From NCBI GenBank assembly GCA_963844175.1, contig CAWJNE010000023.1:124001-188000 (forward strand): a stretch of DNA of 64,000 nt, read 5' to 3'. Under the pieces are notes generated by a model. The model searched no databases. It was not told the origin of the DNA and saw only the letters and a program-made list of their open reading frames with translations. The position numbers and the translations under genes were made by a program. Positions 57,149 to 64,000 of the stretch are shown here, in pieces. This DNA comes from JALZMG01 sp963844175. GTDB lineage: Bacteria > Actinomycetota > Acidimicrobiia > Acidimicrobiales > Ilumatobacteraceae. Position 1 is the first letter of the stretch. Every line of letters begins with the position of its first letter.

Positions 57149-57196
57149 GCGTTCGCGCAGTCGACGTCGGCCGATCGGGCGTCCGTGCACAAACGC
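57149..57196. repeat. 48-bp intergenic palindrome, copy 12 (left arm decayed)
   Basis: Left arm GCGTTCGCGC, right arm GCACAAACGC. Two changes in the left arm break pairing. It starts 27 bases after pxpC, followed 45 bp later by copy 13. Confidence 0.85.
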
Positions 57197-57241
57197 GTGA
57201 GATGAGGGTCGGACTGGGTTCGGCAGGACCTCGAGCGGCGT

Positions 57242-57289
57242 GCGTTTGTGCGCCGGGCGTCGCTCGGGCGATCACCGACGCACAAACGC
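57242..57289. repeat. 48-bp intergenic palindrome, copy 13
   Basis: Arms GCGTTTGTGC and GCACAAACGC; inner hairpin TCGC / GCGA. It lies 60 bp before the pafA start. Second copy in the same 227-bp gap. Confidence 0.9.
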
Positions 57290-57349
57290 GTTGGTGGGCG
57301 GGGGAGGGCTGCCGCGGTGCGTTGACACGGCACCGCTAGGTTGACCCAG

Positions 57350-58708
57350 GTGGAGCGCCGGATCTACGGCCTCGAGAACGAGTACGGCGTCACGTGCACC
57401 CTGCGCGGTCAGCGCCGATTGAGCCCCGACGAGGTCGCCCGGTACCTGTTCCGCCGGGTCGTCAGCTGGGGCCGCAGCTCGAACGTCTTCCTCCAGAACG
57501 GCGCCCGCCTCTACCTCGACGTCGGCTCGCACCCCGAATACGCCACGCCGGAGTGCGACAGCCTCTACGAGCTCGTCGTCCACGACAAGGCCGGGGAGCG
57601 GATCCTCGAGAGCCTCGTCGAGTCGGCCGAGCAGCGCCTGGCCGAGGAATCCATCCGCGGCACCATCTACCTCTTCAAGAACAACACCGACTCGGCCGGC
57701 AACAGCTACGGCTGCCACGAGAACTACTGCACCAGCCGCCACGACGACCTCGGCCACTACGCCGAGGTCCTGATCCCGTTCCTGGTGAGCCGCCAGATCT
57801 ACGCCGGTGCGGGCAAGGTGCTGCACACCGCCCGCGGCGCCACGTACTCCATCGCCCAGCGGGCCGAGCACATCTGGGAGGGCGTCAGCTCCGCCACCAC
57901 CCGCAGCCGCCCGATCATCAACACCCGCGACGAGCCGCACGCCGACGCCGAGCGCTACCGCCGCCTCCACGTCATCGTCGGCGACTCGAACATGAGCGAG
58001 TACACGACGTTCGTCAAGGTCGGCGCCGCCGCCTGCATGCTGCGGATGCTCGAGGACCGCAGCGTCGTGCTGCGGGACATGACGTTGGAGAACCCGATCC
58101 GGGCGATCCGCGAGATCAGCCACGATCCGACCTGCCGCCGCGTCGTCCGCCTCGGCAACGGCCGCGAGGTCAGCGCCCTCGACATCCAGCGCGAGTACCT
58201 CGATCGGGCGCTGCGCTACGCCGAGACGAAAGGCTTCCCGCCGCTCGAGCAGCGGGCCCTTGAGATGTGGGAGCACTGCGTCTCGACGATCGAGAACGAC
58301 CCCATGAAGCTCGATCGGGAGATCGACTGGGTCATCAAGTTCAAGCTGCTCGAGGCGTTCCGCGAGCGCCACGGCTTGCCGTTCGGCCACCCCCGGGTGC
58401 AGCTGCTCGACCTGCAGTACCACGACGTGTCGCGGACCCGCAGCCCGTTCTTCAAACTCCAGGACCGCGGCATGGTCGAGCGCCTGTGCACCGACGCCGA
58501 CATCGACGCCGCCACCGACATCCCGCCGCAGACCACCCGGGCCCGTCTGCGTGGCGAGTTCGTGCGGCGGGCCAAGGAGCGCCGGCGCGACTACACCGTC
58601 GACTGGGTGCACCTCAAGCTCAACGACCAGGCGCAACGCACCGTGCTCTGCAAGGACCCGTTCAAGAGCCGTGACGAGCGGGTCGAGAAGCTCATCGAGT
58701 CCCTTTGA
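57350..58708 (+). CDS. pafA: Pup-protein ligase PafA
   Basis: A 452-residue ligase that joins the Pup C-terminal Glu to substrate lysines using ATP. It matches mycobacterial PafA almost throughout: RRIYGLENEYGVTCTL, RRLSPDEVARYLFRRVVSW, YLDVGSHPEYATPEC (Asp57), and near the end VDWVHLKLNDQAQRTVLCKD. It lacks the long loop seen in Dop. GTG 57350 gives the conserved short N-terminus; a TTG at 57341 is possible. It stands 5.2 kb from prcA rather than directly after it. Confidence 0.95.
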   Translation: MERRIYGLENEYGVTCTLRGQRRLSPDEVARYLFRRVVSWGRSSNVFLQNGARLYLDVGSHPEYATPECDSLYELVVHDKAGERILESLVESAEQRLAEESIRGTIYLFKNNTDSAGNSYGCHENYCTSRHDDLGHYAEVLIPFLVSRQIYAGAGKVLHTARGATYSIAQRAEHIWEGVSSATTRSRPIINTRDEPHADAERYRRLHVIVGDSNMSEYTTFVKVGAAACMLRMLEDRSVVLRDMTLENPIRAIREISHDPTCRRVVRLGNGREVSALDIQREYLDRALRYAETKGFPPLEQRALEMWEHCVSTIENDPMKLDREIDWVIKFKLLEAFRERHGLPFGHPRVQLLDLQYHDVSRTRSPFFKLQDRGMVERLCTDADIDAATDIPPQTTRARLRGEFVRRAKERRRDYTVDWVHLKLNDQAQRTVLCKDPFKSRDERVEKLIESL

Positions 58709-59430
58709 GCGCCGATGATCGACCTCGGTCCGGCGTGCGCGGTGACGACCCGACGCCCGGGCGCGACCCGCTGCTGCCACGGAGCCCCTCCGGCGCCGAG
58801 CCGGCTGACCTCGGGGTGCCCGACCTCGGCATCCCTGATGCCGGGTCGCCCGATGCCACCCCGTCGGACGTCACGCCGGAGCACCAGCCGGTGATCCGCC
58901 GCAAGCGTCGTCGAGCGTTCGTCGATTGGGCGATCGTCATCGGCGTCGCCCTGCTCGTGGCGTTCCTGGTGCGCACGTTCGTGCTCGCCCACTTCGTCGT
59001 CGACGGCACGTCGATGGCCAACACGCTCTACGACGACGACCGCGTCTTCGTCAACAAGCTGTCGTACCGCCTCCACGACCCCAACCGCGGCGACATCGTC
59101 GTGCTCCACCAGATCAGCGGGGCGTCCGAACGAGACCTCATCAAGCGGGTCATCGCCCTGCCCGGGGAGACCATCGAGGTGCGCAGCTGCCAGGTCCTGA
59201 TCGACGGGCGCCTCCTGGAGGAGCCCTACCTCGACCCGGAGGTCGTCCAGCCCGGCAACTGCGGCGGCGACCTGGCCCCCGTCGCCGTGCCTGAAGAGCA
59301 TGTCTTCGTGATGGGCGACAACCGCGGTGGCTCCCAGGACAGCCGGGCCCTCGGGCCGATCAGCGAGGACGACCTCGTCGGCCGAGCCTTCGTGGTGTTC
59401 TGGCCGCGCAACCACTGGCAGTGGCTCTGA
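58705..59430 (+). CDS. lepB: Signal peptidase I
   Basis: A 241-residue type I signal peptidase. A polar N-terminal region of about 70 residues precedes one transmembrane anchor (WAIVIGVALLVAFLVRTFVL). The catalytic Ser is in DGTSMANTL and the Lys in RDLIKRVIALPGE; GDNRGGSQDSR is the conserved C-terminal box. It cleaves exported proteins outside the membrane, including Tat and Sec substrates. It starts at TTG 58705, overlapping the pafA stop (TTGA); no other good start is near. Confidence 0.88.
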   Translation: MSADDRPRSGVRGDDPTPGRDPLLPRSPSGAEPADLGVPDLGIPDAGSPDATPSDVTPEHQPVIRRKRRRAFVDWAIVIGVALLVAFLVRTFVLAHFVVDGTSMANTLYDDDRVFVNKLSYRLHDPNRGDIVVLHQISGASERDLIKRVIALPGETIEVRSCQVLIDGRLLEEPYLDPEVVQPGNCGGDLAPVAVPEEHVFVMGDNRGGSQDSRALGPISEDDLVGRAFVVFWPRNHWQWL

Positions 59431-59435
59431 CCCCA

Positions 59436-59483
59436 GCGTTTGTGCGGCCACGGCCGCCGGGCCGACGGTCGGCGCACAAACGC
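59436..59483. repeat. 48-bp intergenic palindrome, copy 14
   Basis: Arms GCGTTTGTGC and GCACAAACGC. It starts 6 bases after lepB and ends 1 base before the stop codon of the converging GDPD gene (59485), filling the gap between them. Confidence 0.9.
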
Positions 59484-59484
59484 G

Positions 59485-60210
59485 TCATCGGGAGCCGGAC
59501 TCGGCCCTGAGGGCGTCGGCCATGACGTCGACGTGGTCGCTGAACACGCCGTCGATGCCCATCCGGATCACGTCGCGCAGCAGGTGCTCGAACTGCAGGT
59601 CCCAGGCGAAGGCCACGCGATCGAAGCGGTGGAACAGGGTCGTCAGGCCTCCGGACCACTGCGAGTGGTGGAGGTTGACGGCGTCGATCGCCGCATCGGC
59701 CAGCACGGCTGCGCGCCGCTCGGGCCCCTCCTTGATCCGCGACAGCTTCGTCGAGTTGACCAGGCGCACCGTCTCGTCGAACGACCGCAGCGCAGCCAGC
59801 AGATCGGGGTCGGCGTGACACAACCAGGTGCGTCCCAGCAGGTCGGGGGCGATGTCCCGCAGCACCTCGATCGCCGCCACCGCCGTCTCCGCCGTCCTCA
59901 GGTCGAGCGACAGCTCGTATCCCGTGCCGCACGTGGCGACCAGCTCGGCCAGCGACGGGATGTGCTCGGGCAGCTCGTCACGGCGGTAGCCGGACAGCGG
60001 GCGGCGACGCCGCCGGTGGCGGACGACACCGTCGTGGTCGAGCACCGGCACGCCGTCGCTCGTCAGCCACACGTCGCTCTCCAGGCCGGTCGCGCCCAGG
60101 CGCAGGGCGAGCTGGAACGCCTCCAACGTGTTCTCCGGTGCGTGAGCCCGGGCGCCCCGATGAGCGAAACCGATCGGCCGGTCGAGCAGCGAGGGGAGCC
60201 GTTGCTGCAC
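59485..60210 (-). CDS. Glycerophosphodiester phosphodiesterase
   Basis: A 241-residue GDPD-type TIM-barrel enzyme. It has FAHRGARAHAPENTLEAF and GLESDVWLTSDGVPVLDHD, which hold the catalytic His and metal-binding Glu/Asp residues, and the final DGVFSDHVDVM. It splits glycerophosphodiesters to glycerol 3-phosphate. There is no signal peptide. GTG 60210 is chosen; the open frame runs on over tatB. Divergent from tatB with a 36-bp gap. Confidence 0.85.
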   Translation of the reverse strand: MQQRLPSLLDRPIGFAHRGARAHAPENTLEAFQLALRLGATGLESDVWLTSDGVPVLDHDGVVRHRRRRRPLSGYRRDELPEHIPSLAELVATCGTGYELSLDLRTAETAVAAIEVLRDIAPDLLGRTWLCHADPDLLAALRSFDETVRLVNSTKLSRIKEGPERRAAVLADAAIDAVNLHHSQWSGGLTTLFHRFDRVAFAWDLQFEHLLRDVIRMGIDGVFSDHVDVMADALRAESGSR

Positions 60211-60246
60211 GGCGTCCGATGATGGCAGGACCGTAGACTCCGCCGC

Positions 60247-60750
60247 GTGTTCAACCTCTCCGGGAGCGAGATCATCGTGATCCTGCTGCTGGCGCTGGTG
60301 GTGCTCGGTCCGGAGAAGCTGCCCGATGCGCTGCGCCGGGCCGGTCGCACGTACGCCGAGCTGAAGAAGATGGGCAACAGCTTCCAGGACGAGATGCGCA
60401 GCGTGATCGACGAGCCGGTCAAGGAGATGCGCGAGACGGCCGACCTGCTGCGGTCGTCGGCATCGTTCACCGACGCCGACCCCAAGCAGCCCGGCTCCGG
60501 CGGGCGATCCACGCCGCAGCTCCCGGCGACCCCGACGACGTCGGCGACCCCGGAGGCGACCTCCGCGACGACCGCAACACCGCCGACGACCGCGGCTCCG
60601 GACGTCGCGACGGATGCCGTCGAGCCCGCCGCACCCCCCGAACCGGTGGTCACGGCCGGTGCCGCCGAGCCGGCGGACGACGACGAGGCGGCGATCAACC
60701 GGACCCTGAGCGGGCAGAGCGACCCGCCGGCCGGCGCCGCCACTGCGTGA
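60247..60750 (+). CDS. tatB: Sec-independent translocase subunit TatB-like (TatA/B family)
   Basis: A 167-residue TatA/B protein. A short membrane helix (SEIIVILLLALVVLGPEKLPD) includes the Glu near residue 8 and the LVVLGPxxLP motif that favour TatB over TatA. An amphipathic helix follows, then a long Pro/Thr/Ala-rich tail. It recognises Tat signals together with TatC. The GTG at 60247 starts the operon with tatC 13 bp downstream; no separate tatA is in the window. Confidence 0.85.
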   Translation: MFNLSGSEIIVILLLALVVLGPEKLPDALRRAGRTYAELKKMGNSFQDEMRSVIDEPVKEMRETADLLRSSASFTDADPKQPGSGGRSTPQLPATPTTSATPEATSATTATPPTTAAPDVATDAVEPAAPPEPVVTAGAAEPADDDEAAINRTLSGQSDPPAGAATA

Positions 60751-60763
60751 GGCGACAGGTCCG

Positions 60764-61594
60764 ATGAACGCACTGCGGCGGCGTGGGCACGCGGCGCGCC
60801 CGACGCTGAAATCGCCCGACGACACGATGACGCTCACCGAGCACCTCGGCGAGCTCCGCGTGCGGATCATCCGCTCGGCCCTCGCCGTGATGGTCGGCGC
60901 CATCGTCATCATCGCCTTCTACGACCAGGTGTTGGAGTTCCTCACCAAGCCGTACCTCAACCTCTGCAGCGGTCGCGAGGTGGAGTTCTGCGGCTACGAC
61001 CCGGCGGTCGGGGAGAACCCGCTGAACATCTTCGATCCGCTGGAGGGCGTCAGCACGCGCCTGCGCGTCGGCACCTACGGCGGGCTGATCGTCGCCATGC
61101 CCGTGATCCTGTGGCAGGTCTGGCGCTTCATCGTGCCCGCCCTGCACGCCAAGGAGAAGCGCTACGCCGTTCCGTTCATCCTGTCGTCGATCGCCCTGTT
61201 CGCGTTGGGCGGCTTCCTCGCCTACGTCACGCTGGAGCCGGCGCTCGACTTCCTCATCTCGTTCAGCGGCGAGGGCGTTGGGCCAGTGTTCCAGGTCAGC
61301 CGGTACATCCGCCTGGTCGGGCTGATGGTCGCCGCGTTCGGCGTCGGCTTCCAGTTCCCGGTGCTCCTCGTGTTCCTGCAGATCGCCGGCGTCATCTCAC
61401 CCGGTCGGCTGCTGCGCAGCTGGCGCTACGCCCTGTTGATCATCGTCGTTCTCGCCGCCGTGATCACGCCGTCGGGAGATCCGATCTCGCTGGTCGCGCT
61501 GGCCGCGCCGATGACGGTGCTGTACTTCCTGTCCATCGCGCTCGGCGCACTGATCGAGCGACGCAAGCGCCGCCGGGTGGTCGCGCCGACCTGA
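60764..61594 (+). CDS. tatC: Sec-independent translocase subunit TatC
   Basis: A 276-residue polytopic protein with six transmembrane helices. Conserved features are MTLTEHLGELRVRIIRSA at the start, the FDPLEG segment, the WRFIVPALHAKEK region and the C-terminal RWRYALLIIVV-like helix. TatC is the signal-peptide receptor for export of folded proteins. The preceding 30 residues are hydrophilic. In actinobacterial proteasome loci tatA-tatC and helY follow pafA, as here. Confidence 0.93.
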   Translation: MNALRRRGHAARPTLKSPDDTMTLTEHLGELRVRIIRSALAVMVGAIVIIAFYDQVLEFLTKPYLNLCSGREVEFCGYDPAVGENPLNIFDPLEGVSTRLRVGTYGGLIVAMPVILWQVWRFIVPALHAKEKRYAVPFILSSIALFALGGFLAYVTLEPALDFLISFSGEGVGPVFQVSRYIRLVGLMVAAFGVGFQFPVLLVFLQIAGVISPGRLLRSWRYALLIIVVLAAVITPSGDPISLVALAAPMTVLYFLSIALGALIERRKRRRVVAPT

Positions 61595-61620
61595 CCGCCC
61601 ACGCTGGGAGACTGCACGGC

Positions 61621-64000
61621 GTGGACGGTCCGCGCTTCCCGTTCGAGCTCGACCGGTTCCAGCTCGACGCGTTCCAGGCGCTCGACGCCGGTCAGCACGT
61701 CGTCGTCGCGGCGCCGACGGGCAGCGGCAAGACGGTGGTCGCCGAGTACGGCATCGATCGCGCCCGCCAGGCCGGTCGGCGGGCCTTCTACACCGCTCCG
61801 CTGAAGGCACTCTCCAACCAGAAGTTCCGGGACCTGCGCGAGCACTACGGCACGGTGGGGCTGCTGACCGGCGACAACGCTGTCGACGCCGACGCGCCGA
61901 TCGTCGTGATGACGACGGAGGTCCTGCGCAACATGCTCTACGCCCGAGCACGTGGACTCGACGAGCTCGGTCTCGTCGTGCTCGACGAGGTCCACTTCCT
62001 GCAGGACGCCTACCGCGGGCCCGTGTGGGAGGAGGTGATCATCCACCTCCCACCGGAGATCCAGTTGATCTGCCTGTCGGCGACCGTCAGCAACACCGCC
62101 GAGTTGGCGTCATGGATCCAGACGGTGCGCGGTCCGACGACACCGATCGTCGAGCTGCGCCGGCCGGTGCGCCTGCACGACCACTACCTCGTCGACGACC
62201 GGACCAACGACCGCATCCACTTGCTGCCGACGTTCGTCGGTGGCCGCGCCAACCCCGACGCCGCCCGGCTCGACGAGTCGGCGGTGCGGCGCGGCGATCG
62301 CCGTTCGGTGCGCGGCAGCGGACGGCGGGTGCTGGTCACGCCGTCACGGCTGGAGGTCGTCGACCTGCTGGCCGAGCGCCGGCTGCTGCCAGCGATCGTC
62401 TTCGTGTTCAGTCGCAACCAGTGCGACGAGGCGGCGCGCAGCGTGCTGGCCGCCGGGATCCGCCTCACCGACGACGCCGAACGGGTGCGGATCCGGCGCA
62501 TCGTCGACGCTCGCCTCGACGGGCTGGCCGACGACGATCTCGACGCGCTGGGCGTCGACCAGTTCATGGCCCAGCTGGAGGCGGGGATCGCTGCCCACCA
62601 CGCGGGGATGGTCCCGGCGTTCAAGGAAGCCGTCGAGGCCTGCTTCACCCAGGGCCTGATCAAGGTGGTGTTCGCCACCGAGACGTTGGCTGTCGGGATC
62701 AACATGCCCGCCCGCACGGTGGTCATCGAGAAGCTCACGAAGTTCACCGGGGAGGGTCACCAGCAGCTGACGCCGGGCGAGTACACGCAGCTGACCGGGC
62801 GCGCCGGTCGACGCGGGATCGATCCCGAGGGCCACGCCATCGTGCTGTGGAGCCCGTTCGTGCCGTTCGAGCACGTCGCCGTGTTGGCCGCCAGCAAGAC
62901 GTTCCACCTGCGGTCGGCGTTCCGCCCGACCTACAACATGGCCGCCAACCTCGTCGGCAACTACTCGAGCGACGAGGCCCACCACCTGCTCAACCTGTCC
63001 TTCGCCCAGTACCAGGCCGACCGGGACGTGGTTCGCCTCGAAGCCCGGTCGGAGCGGGTCCGCGAACGGCTGGCCGAGACGCGAGCCGAGGCCGAGAGCC
63101 CGTTCGGTGACATCTGGGCCTACCGCCAGTCGATCGACGGGCCACGCTCCCGCCGCCACGGCCGCAACGACCTGGTCGAGGTGGCCCTGGCCCGGCTGCG
63201 CCCGGGGCAGGTGGTGGCCGCCGCCAAGGGGCGGTATCGCGGCCCGGTCGTCGTCGTCGCCAGCGCCCACCGCAAGGGCGGCATGCGCCTGACGACGGTC
63301 ACCAAGCGGGCCGACCTGCTGCTGCTCACCGCCGACGACTTCGAGGAATCACCTCGGGCGCGCGGCAATGTGCGCCTGCCGTCGGCGTTCGAACCGAACC
63401 GCGCCGACTACCGGCGAGCCGTGGCCCGTGAGCTGAACCGGGCGAAGCTGGACGGCGCGGACGAGCGGGCGCGTCGACTGGATCCTGTCGAGCGGGACCC
63501 CGACCTGCGCCAGCGCCTGCGAGCCGCCGGACAAGCGGCCCGCTTCGAGCGCGAGCTGGTCGAGCTCGGCCAACGCGTCGACGGTCACAACCAGTCGCTG
63601 GCCGCCGAGTTCGACCGGGTGCTCGACGTGCTCCGCCGGCGCGGCTACGTCGGGCGCGAAGGGGCCGATTGGGCGCTCACCACGGCCGGTGCGATGTTGT
63701 CGCGCCTGTTCCACGAGAGCGACCTGCTGGTCGCCGAGTGCATCGGGTCGGGGGTGCTGGACGGGCTCGGCGCACCCGAACTGGCGGGCCTGCTCTCGAC
63801 GTTCGTGTACGAGCACCGCAGCCCGGAACCCCCCGTGCCGCCGTGGTTCCCATCCACCGACGTCTCCGCCCGCTGGCGCCGGATCGTCGCCATCAGCGAT
63901 GACCTCGCCGCCGACGAGCGATCCGTCGGTCTCGGCGAACACCGCCCTCCCGATCCCGGCTTCGTCGCTGCCGCCCACGCCTGGGTGGCCGGCGAGGACC
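61621..64000 (+). CDS. helY: DEAD/DEAH-box RNA helicase HelY/Ski2-like (3' truncated by window)
   Basis: The frame opens at GTG 61621 and is still open at the window edge (793 codons). It shows the Q-motif-like FELDRFQLDAFQAL, Walker A APTGSGKT (31-38), DEVH, SATVSN, the helicase-C motifs FATETLAVGINMPARTVV and QLTGRAGRRGID, then a Ski2/Mtr4-like C-terminal region. It probably remodels RNA. It starts 26 bp after tatC, and its end and any further genes lie outside the window. Confidence 0.9.
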   Translation, partial: MDGPRFPFELDRFQLDAFQALDAGQHVVVAAPTGSGKTVVAEYGIDRARQAGRRAFYTAPLKALSNQKFRDLREHYGTVGLLTGDNAVDADAPIVVMTTEVLRNMLYARARGLDELGLVVLDEVHFLQDAYRGPVWEEVIIHLPPEIQLICLSATVSNTAELASWIQTVRGPTTPIVELRRPVRLHDHYLVDDRTNDRIHLLPTFVGGRANPDAARLDESAVRRGDRRSVRGSGRRVLVTPSRLEVVDLLAERRLLPAIVFVFSRNQCDEAARSVLAAGIRLTDDAERVRIRRIVDARLDGLADDDLDALGVDQFMAQLEAGIAAHHAGMVPAFKEAVEACFTQGLIKVVFATETLAVGINMPARTVVIEKLTKFTGEGHQQLTPGEYTQLTGRAGRRGIDPEGHAIVLWSPFVPFEHVAVLAASKTFHLRSAFRPTYNMAANLVGNYSSDEAHHLLNLSFAQYQADRDVVRLEARSERVRERLAETRAEAESPFGDIWAYRQSIDGPRSRRHGRNDLVEVALARLRPGQVVAAAKGRYRGPVVVVASAHRKGGMRLTTVTKRADLLLLTADDFEESPRARGNVRLPSAFEPNRADYRRAVARELNRAKLDGADERARRLDPVERDPDLRQRLRAAGQAARFERELVELGQRVDGHNQSLAAEFDRVLDVLRRRGYVGREGADWALTTAGAMLSRLFHESDLLVAECIGSGVLDGLGAPELAGLLSTFVYEHRSPEPPVPPWFPSTDVSARWRRIVAISDDLAADERSVGLGEHRPPDPGFVAAAHAWVAGED

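Noticed and set aside
27388..59483. The 48-bp palindromes as integron attC sites
   Set aside because: attC ends follow RYYYAAC / GTTRRRY in a set orientation. These arms do not fit, no integrase is present, and the neighbouring genes are housekeeping genes.
27388..59483. The 48-bp palindromes as a transposon or MITE with target duplications
   Set aside because: I compared 4-base flanks of all 14 copies and saw no target-site duplication, and no transposase or RAYT gene lies in the window. Spread by an enzyme elsewhere in the genome is not excluded.
27388..59483. CRISPR array
   Set aside because: The repeats are kilobases apart with genes between them, and no cas genes are present.

Overview
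The window is a high-GC actinobacterial chromosome segment. It carries the full Pup-proteasome set (ARC/Mpa, Dop, Pup, PrcB, PrcA, PafA), a TatB-like/TatC/HelY block, an AfsR/SARP-type regulator and many GTG starts. From memory of the 16S variable regions and the lack of a tRNA in the rRNA spacer, I lean to class Acidimicrobiia (Ilumatobacter/Microthrix-like). I could not run a search to confirm this.

Region by region. 1-5.3 kb: the argH 3' end, an alkyladenine glycosylase, a membrane-anchored CHAT-protease/peptidoglycan-binding protein, a DUF2332 protein and tyrS. 5.3-10.8 kb: one 16S-23S-5S operon. Its promoter starts inside the tyrS stop codon, each large rRNA is bracketed by a long processing stem, and a strong hairpin ends the unit. 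11-17.9 kb: a TPR protein and a branched-chain-amino-acid-type ABC importer operon with two small membrane proteins. 18-23.5 kb: an AfsR-like regulator divergent from an RppH-like Nudix gene and rarA (frameshifted). 23.5-29 kb: small membrane proteins and a glcD-glcE-(phosphotransferase)-glcF glycolate/lactate oxidase group. 29-33.7 kb: tkt-tal-LOG. 33.7-45.3 kb: sodB, a desaturase with a TetR repressor, hydrolase/thioesterase, a hemerythrin-like protein, an ADP-forming acyl-CoA synthetase (frameshifted), a PBP4-type carboxypeptidase, a Lon-N protein, three small membrane proteins, and a ubiquitin-like protein/TtuA/TrmI tRNA-modification run. 45.3-58.7 kb: the Pup-proteasome cluster, interrupted by an AbiEi/DUF559 gene and by a block holding an FAD oxidoreductase, a winged-helix/hydrolase fusion and pxpABC (5-oxoprolinase). 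58.7-64 kb: lepB, a GDPD, tatB-like, tatC and the 5' part of a HelY-type helicase.

The most striking unexplained feature is a family of at least 14 intergenic palindromes, all exactly 48 bp. They share 10-bp arms (GCGTTTGTKC / GMACAAACGC), a symmetric inner CG-N6-CG, and variable but covarying inner stems. All lie between 27.4 and 59.5 kb, nine of them 3-14 nt after a stop codon. None lies in the first 27 kb and none is clearly inside a gene. They look like 3'-end RNA hairpins or a REP-like dispersed element.

Three genes (rarA, a phosphotransferase and an acyl-CoA synthetase) each carry one extra base that breaks an otherwise full-length frame. The shared sign of the error suggests assembly indels. 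A 95-bp direct duplication between prcB and prcA creates a 32-codon coupled mini-ORF.
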